Below, one piece after another: positions 57,081 through 64,000 of a DNA stretch of 64,000 nucleotides (its first letter is position 1; the number at the start of each line of letters is the position of its first letter). The stretch covers positions 25,667 to 89,666 of the forward strand of contig NZ_CABFVS010000013.1 in assembly GCF_902150025.1 (NCBI RefSeq), written 5' to 3'. The position numbers were made by a program, and so were the translations under genes. Below the pieces are notes generated by a model. The model was not told the DNA's origin, ran no database searches, and saw nothing but the letters and a program-made list of their open reading frames with translations. The stretch is from Bartonella massiliensis (GTDB lineage Bacteria > Pseudomonadota > Alphaproteobacteria > Rhizobiales > Rhizobiaceae).

Positions 57081-59258
57081 ATGCAAATAAGACGAGAAAA
57101 TATCCATAAGAGCTGTGTGATTTTAGGTGCGTTGTCGGTTTGTATACCTTCATTTGTTTTTGCACAAAACAGCGATAAGAATGTTGTGACTGAGCTCAAA
57201 CCAATCCTTATTAAAGGAAAAAAAATAGAAGATGCCTCAAATTCAATAACCGTTCTAACTGATCGTAAAACCAATGAGAATATTGATGAAAAACAAATAA
57301 CTGATGTTTATGATGTCAGCCGTCTTAATCCTTCTATCTCTTATAACTCAGAGAATAATAGTTTCGTTATTCGTGGTTTAGATGCAAACCGTGTTGTTAC
57401 GACAATGGATGGTATTTCTCTTCCATGGTTTAATGATATATTCCGTGGTGGCGGAGGAAACACCACTTTTGATTTCAATGCTCTTTCTACGTTTGATACT
57501 ATTCAAGGATCAGATTCTAGTCTTTATGGTTCTGGTGCCCTAGGGGGAATAATTGCGCTGCATACCCTTAATCCTGAAGACCTTATCACTGGAGAAAAGA
57601 ATTGGGGAAGCCTTATAAAAGGGGGTTATCATTCTGTTGATAACAGTTGGCGCGTTGATCAAGCTTTTGCTGTGCGCAATTACCGGACATTTTTGCTGTT
57701 CCAAGGATCTTATATAGAAGGTCATGAGCGTAAAAATATGGGAACAGAGGACGGATATGGAGAGCGTACACGTAAAAATCCTTCTCATTTTGACAAAAAT
57801 AATTTGCTCTTTAAAATTCATCAATATTTGAGTGATAATCATCGGCTTGGTTTTACCGCAGAGCGTTTTGGTCATAATAGTAATACACATGCATTAAATT
57901 CATCTAAGAGATATGCTCCAGGTTCTGTTTATGAACGGGATGATAAACTTCGTGAGCGCTTTTCTCTTTCTTATAATTATAATGGTAATGGCGACGCGAT
58001 TCTTGATGCATTTAGTGGGCAGCTTTATTGGCAAAGGCAATCAAGTCGTTATGTTACAACCGGCGTTCGTGTTTCTGCCCCCAAAGGCGATTATTTGAGG
58101 GATAATTTTTTACGGAATATCAATTATGGTTTCAATGCTGATGCGCTTAAAAAAATGGATTTTGGTACTGTAAGCCATACGTTGAAATTTGCGACAGATG
58201 TTTCGTCATCTAAATTTCATCACTATTTGTTCGGTAAAGATAATTGTCATATAAAAGAATACGCTCGAGGATGCCTTTTTGTTCCTGCTAATCGATCAGA
58301 TTCACCAGATACCAATGGCTACAATTTAGGTTTTGTTTTTGAAGATGAAATTGGTTTGGTTGATAATCGTTTTCGTGTAACGCCAGGAATTCGGTATGAT
58401 TGGTACAAGTATATTCCTCAGAAAACATCTGCTTATGAAAAAGCACTAATTTCTGATAAATTCCCTCCAGAAAGAAATGGATCACGCTTTTCTCCTAAAT
58501 TACGTGCGGAGTGGGATATTCGTGATCAAATAACACTCTATGCTCAGTGGGCACAAGCTTTTCGTGCACCACGTATTTCAGAGCTTTACGTTTCTTATAT
58601 TAAGCCTTCTGCTTATTACGTAAAAGGAAATCCTGATCTTCAACCAGAAACAAGCAATGGATATGATGTTGGTCTACGATATGGAAATGCAAATTTCGGA
58701 GGTTCCTTCAATGCCTTTATTAACCAGTACAAGAATTTCATAGATACCGAAGATAGAGGGCCATCAGAAGAATTCAGATTTGCGCGTCGGCATTACATGA
58801 ATCGTTTCCGAGTGCAAATTTTTGGTGTTGAAACAAAGGCGCATTTAGTTCTTAAAAACGGTTTTCATACCAATGTTGCGCTTGCTTATTCTCAAGGAAA
58901 AGATCTTGACAAAAAGGAATATCTTAACTCAATTCCTCCTTTGAAAGCCGTTATCGGATTAGGCTATGCAAAAGAGGTTTGGGGAAGCGATATTATCCTT
59001 ACTTTGGCAGCAAAACGCGATAAAGTAGCAGGCGAATCTGATTACCAAAAAATTCCAGGCTATCATGTCGTTGATATGACAGGGTGGTGGAAACCATTCG
59101 GTGAAACGGGACCTGTTCTAAGAGCCGGTGTTTATAATATTTTCAATACAAAATATTGGAATGCATCAGAACTTCCTTCAGGGAAAAGTTCAACGCCGAA
59201 GGATTATTACAGCCAGCCTGGTCGTAACTTTAAAGTATCCTTCGTACAAAAATTTTAG
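57081..59258 (+). CDS. hutA: TonB-dependent heme receptor HutA
   Basis: This outer membrane receptor imports heme with energy from TonB. The 725 residues comprise a signal peptide ending near FVFAQ, a plug domain near 70-165 (DVYDVSRLNPSISY; FVIRGLDANRVVTTMDGI; GSDSSLYGSGALGGII) and a 22-strand-type barrel ending in FVQKF. The heme-receptor motifs FRAP near residue 492 and NPDL near 516 are present. It heads hutA-hemS-hutB-hutC-hmuV and is divergent from tonB. Confidence 0.94.
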   Translation: MQIRRENIHKSCVILGALSVCIPSFVFAQNSDKNVVTELKPILIKGKKIEDASNSITVLTDRKTNENIDEKQITDVYDVSRLNPSISYNSENNSFVIRGLDANRVVTTMDGISLPWFNDIFRGGGGNTTFDFNALSTFDTIQGSDSSLYGSGALGGIIALHTLNPEDLITGEKNWGSLIKGGYHSVDNSWRVDQAFAVRNYRTFLLFQGSYIEGHERKNMGTEDGYGERTRKNPSHFDKNNLLFKIHQYLSDNHRLGFTAERFGHNSNTHALNSSKRYAPGSVYERDDKLRERFSLSYNYNGNGDAILDAFSGQLYWQRQSSRYVTTGVRVSAPKGDYLRDNFLRNINYGFNADALKKMDFGTVSHTLKFATDVSSSKFHHYLFGKDNCHIKEYARGCLFVPANRSDSPDTNGYNLGFVFEDEIGLVDNRFRVTPGIRYDWYKYIPQKTSAYEKALISDKFPPERNGSRFSPKLRAEWDIRDQITLYAQWAQAFRAPRISELYVSYIKPSAYYVKGNPDLQPETSNGYDVGLRYGNANFGGSFNAFINQYKNFIDTEDRGPSEEFRFARRHYMNRFRVQIFGVETKAHLVLKNGFHTNVALAYSQGKDLDKKEYLNSIPPLKAVIGLGYAKEVWGSDIILTLAAKRDKVAGESDYQKIPGYHVVDMTGWWKPFGETGPVLRAGVYNIFNTKYWNASELPSGKSSTPKDYYSQPGRNFKVSFVQKF

Positions 59259-59523
59259 TCACTTCTGTTAACGATTAGATCAATGAAATTATATCGATAA
59301 AAGGATTAGTTATTGTGTTTCTATTTTTAACATCTTTAAAATTACAAAGATTTGATAGAAAAACTTTAATTCTTTCTGTTTTATCATTTTTTGATTGTTC
59401 AGCTGTTGGCGGTAGAATGTTATTTTGTGATAGATTGAACGCTTAAGTAAAGTTTAGTCTATTGCCTTGGAATTGTAAAATTTGAAAGTTCGTTTTTGAA
59501 TTAAGTAATATGAGGTAAAGTCC

Positions 59524-60567
59524 ATGGCCCATACAGCTGAAATGATTCTTCGTTTGCGTGAAGAAAAAAAAGAAATGCGAAATCGCGATTTTGCGGTTTC
59601 GATTGGTATATCTGAAGCGGAGCTGATTGCGGCTTATTGTAGCGTTGGAAAAGCAAAAAGACTGCAAACTGATGTTGCTACTCTCTTGGAAAGTGCTCCT
59701 CGACTTGGAAAAGTCATGGTCTTAACACGCAATGAATATGCTGTTCATGAAATAACAGGGTGTTTTGAAAAAATTGTTCAAAGCCAACATGTTCCTATAA
59801 CACTTGGTGAAATTGATTTGCGTATTTTTACAAAACACTGGAAGTTCGGTTTTGAATATGATGTCATCATTCTTGGAAAACCTGCAAAAAGTCTACAATT
59901 TTTTGATCAACATGGTGTTGCTATTTTAAAAATCTATTCTAAAGATACGACAAATATGGAAGAGTGGAATAAACTTGTTGAAAAGCTCCTTCTTGAAGAT
60001 CAATCTTCTGTTCTTGACATTCTTCCTGTTTCTCTCCCCATTCAGTGTGACATAACAGAATTAGATGTCGAAAGGTTTCGGGATCGTTGGCGGAAAATGA
60101 CAGATGTACACCAACTGCACGAAATTATTTCTGAATTTAAAATTAATCGACATTATGCTGTAAAATATGCAGGCAATGAATTTGCCGAAGAATTACAGGT
60201 CAATGCTGTTGAAATCATGTTGAACCAAGCCGCACAACAAGAATTGCCCATTATGTGCTTTGTTGGAAATAAGGGATGTATTCAAATTTTTAGTGGAACT
60301 GTGAAAAATATTAAACAAATGGGGCCTTGGCTTAATGTTCTTGATCCAGGATTTGACCTCCATTTACTCACATCTGGGATTGCGAGTGTATGGCATGTTC
60401 GCAAACCTACCCGTGATGGTTATGTCAGTTCGCTTGAAGTTTTCGATAAGAATGATGGGATGATTGTTCAATTTTTTGGCTTGCGCAAAGAAGGTCAAAA
60501 AGAGCGTGAAGATTGGCGTTCTTTATTGAAATCTCTTCCTCTATATCAAGAATTAGTCGTCGCTTAG
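59524..60567 (+). CDS. hemS: Heme-degrading/trafficking protein HemS
   Basis: HemS/HmuS proteins bind heme that has reached the cytoplasm and release iron or hand heme on. The 347 residues form the usual duplicated fold: MILRLREEKKEMRNRDFAVS at the N terminus, then LTRNEYAVHEITGCFEK, and in the second half CFVGNKGCIQIFSGTVKNIK. The 265 bases before it hold no gene but could carry a separate promoter. It lies 11 bases before hutB. Confidence 0.92.
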   Translation: MAHTAEMILRLREEKKEMRNRDFAVSIGISEAELIAAYCSVGKAKRLQTDVATLLESAPRLGKVMVLTRNEYAVHEITGCFEKIVQSQHVPITLGEIDLRIFTKHWKFGFEYDVIILGKPAKSLQFFDQHGVAILKIYSKDTTNMEEWNKLVEKLLLEDQSSVLDILPVSLPIQCDITELDVERFRDRWRKMTDVHQLHEIISEFKINRHYAVKYAGNEFAEELQVNAVEIMLNQAAQQELPIMCFVGNKGCIQIFSGTVKNIKQMGPWLNVLDPGFDLHLLTSGIASVWHVRKPTRDGYVSSLEVFDKNDGMIVQFFGLRKEGQKEREDWRSLLKSLPLYQELVVA

Positions 60568-60578
60568 AAAGATAAAAT

Positions 60579-61484
60579 ATGCTTATATTTCTTTTGCGCA
60601 GACATTTAAGTTTTTTTCTTCTTTTTGTACTGCTTTCTCTTAGTTTCTTTTCTCAAAGAGTCATTGCTGAACCTACCACACATTTTTCTGAAAATGCACG
60701 AATTGTCTCCATCGGTGGTTCTTTGACGGAAATTGTTTATGCATTAGGTGCACAAGATCAACTTGTTGCCCGTGATAGTACGAGTGTTTATCCCAAAGAA
60801 GCCCTCAAACTTCCTGTGCTTGGTTATATGCGCGCTCTTTCACCGGAAGGTGTTCTGTCTCTTGCTCCAGAAGGCATCTTACTCGTTGAAGGAAGTGGGC
60901 CTCCTTCAACAGTTGAAATTCTCAAAAAAACGTCAATCCCTGTCGTGATCATACCAGAAGATTATTCTCGAGAAAGTGTCATAGAAAAAATTCGCCTTGT
61001 TGGAAAAGCCATTCATCGTGAAGCTCAAGCCGCTGAACTAATTAAAAAAGTGAGTCGCGATTTTGTAGAAAATGATGCTCTTTTGGCAAAAGTAACCAAA
61101 CCAAAGCGTGTCCTTTTTATTTTGTCCGTGCAAAATGGACGCGTTATGGCATCTGGAACCGATACAGCGGCTGATGGTATCATAAAACTTTCAGGAGCTA
61201 TCAATGCTATTACTGATTATAAAGGGTATAAGCTTCTTAATAACGAAGCATTATTGAAAGCAAATCCTGATGCTATTTTACTTATAACACATAGTGGAAA
61301 ATCTACTAACCTTGAAAAGCTTTTAGCTATACCAGCAATTCAAGCAACAACTGCCGCCAAAAATCATGCTATTAAACAAATGGATGCTATGTATCTTTTA
61401 GGATTTGGTCCACGCACTGCAGATGCATCAAGAGACCTTATTCATATGCTTTATGGCGCAAAGCAAAACGATAAAAACGGATAG
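60579..61484 (+). CDS. hutB: Heme ABC transporter periplasmic binding protein HutB
   Basis: HutB carries heme across the periplasm to the HutC permease. The 301 residues have a signal peptide (ending near RVIAEP) and a class III binding-protein fold with IVSIGGSLTEIVYALGAQDQ near residue 43, DSTSVYP and the conserved GYMRALSPEGVL. Neighbouring genes settle the heme assignment among related siderophore binders. It ends 20 bases before the preferred hutC start. Confidence 0.93.
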   Translation: MLIFLLRRHLSFFLLFVLLSLSFFSQRVIAEPTTHFSENARIVSIGGSLTEIVYALGAQDQLVARDSTSVYPKEALKLPVLGYMRALSPEGVLSLAPEGILLVEGSGPPSTVEILKKTSIPVVIIPEDYSRESVIEKIRLVGKAIHREAQAAELIKKVSRDFVENDALLAKVTKPKRVLFILSVQNGRVMASGTDTAADGIIKLSGAINAITDYKGYKLLNNEALLKANPDAILLITHSGKSTNLEKLLAIPAIQATTAAKNHAIKQMDAMYLLGFGPRTADASRDLIHMLYGAKQNDKNG

Positions 61485-61504
61485 AATTGGTAGAGAAGCT
61501 ATCC

Positions 61505-62584
61505 ATGATTTATGCCTCTGAAACAGAAAAAAATAAAAAAATAAATCGTGAAAATGCGAGAAAAATACTCTTATCTGCTCTCATAATATTTCTCGTCTTT
61601 AGTATTTTAAGCGGACTTTTAAATGGTGCTTCAAATACTTCATTTTTTGATTTTCTTTATAGCATGTTTACGCAAGAATTTTCTGTCAGTCGTAAAACAC
61701 GCGATTATCTCATATTTATCGATATAAGGCTTCCACGCATTATCTTAGGGTTATTGATCGGCGCCGCTTTGGCTGTCTCTGGTGTTCTTATGCAAGGACT
61801 TTTCCGTAATCCGCTTGCAGATCCTGGTATTGTAGGTGTATCAGCAGGAGCCGGTCTTGGTGCTGTTTTAGCCATTGTTGTAGGTTTTGCCTTTCCTGTT
61901 TCATTTGTACCTTTTCTAGAGCCTTACAAAGTTATCATAGGCGCTTTTTGTGGTGGGCTTTTATCAACGATTATTCTCTACATAATCGCAACGCATCATA
62001 GCTTTACCTCTATTGCAACCATGTTGCTTGCTGGCATCGCTCTTGGAGCCTTAAGCGGTGCAGTTGTCGGAACGTTGATTTTTATGGCCAATGACCAACA
62101 GTTACGTGATATCACTTTTTGGAGTCTTGGTTCTCTTGCGGGTGCAACATGGTTGAAAGTATGGCTTGTTCTCCCTTTCATCTTTTTTGGTCTTCTTTTT
62201 TCTCCCTTTTTATCACGAGCACTGAATGCTCTTGCGCTTGGAGAAGCTGTTGCTAGCCATATCGGTTTCCCTGTTCAACGTGTTAAAAATATTGCTATTC
62301 CCCTTGTTGCTCTTATGTGTGGTAGTTCTGTTGCTGTCAGCGGTGGTATTGGTTTTATTGGTATTATTGTTCCTCATATCTTACGTCAGCTCATTGGTCC
62401 TGATCACCGTTATCTCATTCCTTATGCTGCTCTCTTGGGAGCAGCGTTACTTATTTTTGCTGATACGTTTTCACGCTTAATTGTTGCCCCCGCAGAATTG
62501 CCAATTGGAATCGTAACAGCACTTTTCGGAGCCCCCTTCTTCCTGTGGATCCTTATATGCAAACGAGGAACAGACTTTTCATGA
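61505..62584 (+). CDS. hutC: Heme ABC transporter permease HutC
   Basis: This FecCD-family permease forms the dimeric inner-membrane channel for heme. The 359 residues have about ten membrane helices, with IRLPRIILGLLIGAALAVSG near residue 76, NPLADPGIVGVSAGAGLGA near 106 and the C-terminal GFIGIIVPHILRQLIGPDHR, which contacts the ATPase. The frame begins with a TTG at 61487 but ATG 61505, with AGAGAAG ahead, is preferred. It overlaps hmuV by four bases. Confidence 0.94.
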   Translation: MIYASETEKNKKINRENARKILLSALIIFLVFSILSGLLNGASNTSFFDFLYSMFTQEFSVSRKTRDYLIFIDIRLPRIILGLLIGAALAVSGVLMQGLFRNPLADPGIVGVSAGAGLGAVLAIVVGFAFPVSFVPFLEPYKVIIGAFCGGLLSTIILYIIATHHSFTSIATMLLAGIALGALSGAVVGTLIFMANDQQLRDITFWSLGSLAGATWLKVWLVLPFIFFGLLFSPFLSRALNALALGEAVASHIGFPVQRVKNIAIPLVALMCGSSVAVSGGIGFIGIIVPHILRQLIGPDHRYLIPYAALLGAALLIFADTFSRLIVAPAELPIGIVTALFGAPFFLWILICKRGTDFS

Positions 62585-63414
62585 TTGAAGCAACAAATAT
62601 TTGCGTTCAGCGCGGAAAGAAACAGATTCTTACCCACATTAATCTTCAAGCTAAAAGTGGCGCTTTTAGCATCATTATCGGTCCCAACGGATCTGGAAAA
62701 AGTACTTTTGTCAAAGCATTGAGTGGGGAAATTCCTTATAGTGGAAAAATAACCTTAAATGGTTATGATATCCGCCAAACAAAGACTTATGAAATGGCAA
62801 AAATGCGTGCTGTGCTCCCACAATCAACAACGCTCGTCTTTCCATTTTTAGTCCATGAAGTTGTAGGACTTGGACTTTCTGTAAATCACATTACCATCGC
62901 CAAAGCCGAATTGCAAAATCTTATCCAAGAGGCTTTAGAACGTGTTGACCTTTCTGATTACGGTAACTTGTATTATCACCAATTATCAGGTGGAGAACAA
63001 GCGCGTGTACAACTTGCGCGTGTTCTTTGCCAAATCTGGAAACCTATTTATAATGGAATTCCTCGTTGGATGATATTAGATGAACCTATTGCTAGCCTCG
63101 ATATTCAACATCAAATTATCGTTATGGATATTGCAAAACAATTTGCCCATTCTGGTGGTGGCGTTCTTGCTGTTCTTCACGATCTCAATCTCGCGGCACA
63201 TTATGCAGATAACATGATTTTGCTCAAGGAGGGAAAAATTTATTGTGAAGGAAATGCCTCTCACGTTTTGACAACACAAAATCTCCGCGATGTTTATCAT
63301 TGTTCCTTAAACGTTTCTGAATTACCTAAAGAGGATATTCCGTTTATTCTCCCTCAAACAGCCTCCTCCTATGAAGTCAGAGCCCAAAGCTATCAGCTTC
63401 AATCTAAAATTTAA
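62581..63414 (+). CDS. hmuV: Heme ABC transporter ATPase HmuV
   Basis: HmuV powers heme import through HutC. The 277 residues have Walker A GPNGSGKST near residue 34, the signature LSGGEQARVQLARVL near 135, Walker B WMILDEP near 162 and the switch VLHDLNLAAHYAD near 195. All catalytic motifs are intact. The ATG overlaps the hutC stop (ATGA); a longer frame start at 62545 is not preferred. Confidence 0.95.
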   Translation: MIEATNICVQRGKKQILTHINLQAKSGAFSIIIGPNGSGKSTFVKALSGEIPYSGKITLNGYDIRQTKTYEMAKMRAVLPQSTTLVFPFLVHEVVGLGLSVNHITIAKAELQNLIQEALERVDLSDYGNLYYHQLSGGEQARVQLARVLCQIWKPIYNGIPRWMILDEPIASLDIQHQIIVMDIAKQFAHSGGGVLAVLHDLNLAAHYADNMILLKEGKIYCEGNASHVLTTQNLRDVYHCSLNVSELPKEDIPFILPQTASSYEVRAQSYQLQSKI

Positions 63415-64000
63415 AATCCACAACGCAATAAAGCACACAAATATTCACAAATCTGTTTTATTTTTAAATGAGCATCTTTCTATCATCTGTCATAAAAAAA
63501 AGAGAATAGAACACACTATATTTTTGGACATAATGATTTATTTAAAATCTTTCAATATTTTACATAACTAAAAAACATTTGCGGCTTTGTTTTTCTATCA
63601 CACGTTTATATAATATAAATTTATACAACATAAATATTGCGTTCTCCTACTCTTTCGAGAACTCTTGTCTTTGTGAAAATAGTTCCAGAAATACTTACAA
63701 ATTCTTTTGTCATAACAACTCAACATATTGATTTATAAATAATTTTTATTATTTTACATATAAAATGAGAATCTAGAATATCGTAAGATTTTCTCATTTT
63801 AGATCTGTTCCGCGTTGAATCAATTAAAACGGCTGGCTTGCACAGAACAAGTAGGATTAACGTGTGAATAAAAATTGTTAAAGAAAGGCATAAAAATGTC
63901 TTTTCATGAATCGTCAAAAAGTGACAAGGGGTTGTCCGCAACATTTTAGAACTGGCAAAGTGTGTTATGATGCCGGTTTGCTTCTTCACAAACGTAAAGA
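63415..64000. other. Right-end intergenic region with repeat copy
   Basis: This is 586 bases of mainly A+T-rich sequence to the window edge. No gene is supported. From 63712 it is occupied by the fourth copy of the dispersed repeat, which continues beyond the window. Confidence 0.5.
63712..64000 (-). repeat. Dispersed hairpin repeat, copy 4 (-), runs off the window
   Basis: The core hairpin at 63762-63800 reads, on the minus strand, AAAATGAGA, AATCTTACGATATTCTAG, TTCTCATTTT. It is flanked by TTTTAATTGATTCAACGCGGAACAGATCT upstream (near-identical in part to copy 1) and a tail ending AAATCAATATGTTGAG. Its other half (63880-64000) aligns with copy 3 and, in part (ATGTTGCG..ACA..TTG-CACTT..ACG-TTCATG), with copy 1. 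A short plus-strand frame MSFHESSKSDKGLSATF is interrupted by TAG. Confidence 0.72.

Noticed and set aside
56945..57274. 109-codon minus-strand frame over the hutA start
   Set aside because: Antisense to the hutA signal peptide and promoter region, without any family features.
63371..63571. 66-codon plus-strand frame overlapping the hmuV end
   Set aside because: Composition follows the A+T-rich intergenic DNA and it starts inside hmuV in another frame.
63720..63989. 89-codon minus-strand frame with a hydrophobic segment
   Set aside because: It lies wholly in repeat copy 4 and the frame is not kept in the other copies.
1..64000. tRNA, rRNA, CRISPR arrays, insertion sequences, prophage
   Set aside because: Looked for by eye in all gaps; no cloverleaf, regular spacer array, transposase or phage gene was recognised.

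Overview
The window looks like a chromosome segment of an alphaproteobacterium of the order Hyphomicrobiales, very probably a Bartonella species. The DNA is A+T-rich. Housekeeping gene order is rhizobial (fabD-fabG-acpP-fabF-mltG-gmk; rpoZ-rsh-pyrE-acpS-lepB-rnc-era-recO; rplI-dnaB-radA-cvpA-purF). The window also carries two Bartonella-style host-adaptation loci: a large repetitive autotransporter and a complete heme-uptake locus (tonB / hutA-hemS-hutB-hutC-hmuV). The genus is inferred, since no rRNA is present.

Layout. 1-3235 (-): an AIDA-like autotransporter passenger made of three modules of about 460 residues, broken by a frameshift and a stop and cut by the window edge. 3795-5084: MHS-type MFS transporter. 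5081-5959 (-): holC and two coupled small membrane proteins. 6360-13895 (+): lptF-lptG-lptD-surA-like-pdxA-rsmA, an envelope-assembly run. 13927-20304 (-): gmk (frameshifted), mltG, fabF, acpP, fabG, fabD, PAP2 phosphatase. 20652-29569 (+): rpsF-rpsR-DUF2232-rplI, dnaB-radA (frameshifted)-cvpA-purF-SDR. 29829-35713 (-): pssA-psd, an Atm1-type ABC exporter (frameshifted), DUF421, cysS. 36189-39823: TIGR02301-like protein, dihydroorotase, ygfZ, HD hydrolase. 40607-50010 (-): a nearly unbroken run from rpoZ down to panB. 50556-54989: uracil-DNA glycosylase, smpB, dapA, slt. 56029-63414: heme uptake locus.

How the genes work together. LptF, LptG and LptD carry LPS to the outer membrane, and a SurA-like chaperone sits beside them. 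The fab cluster with acpP and acpS makes acyl chains, and pssA/psd turn lipid precursors into phosphatidylethanolamine. TonB energises HutA; HutB, HutC and HmuV move heme across the inner membrane, and HemS handles it in the cytoplasm.

The most unusual structure is a dispersed noncoding repeat of about 200-290 bp, in four diverged copies (two per strand), centred on a hairpin with a GAAATGAGA-type stem. It occupies intergenic spaces at 29.6-29.8, 40.07-40.34, 55.06-55.2 and 63.7-64.0 kb. A second theme is four single-base frameshifts (autotransporter, gmk, radA, ABC exporter), three of them in homopolymer runs. They point to slippage, gene decay or homopolymer sequencing error. No tRNA, rRNA, CRISPR array, insertion sequence or prophage gene was seen.
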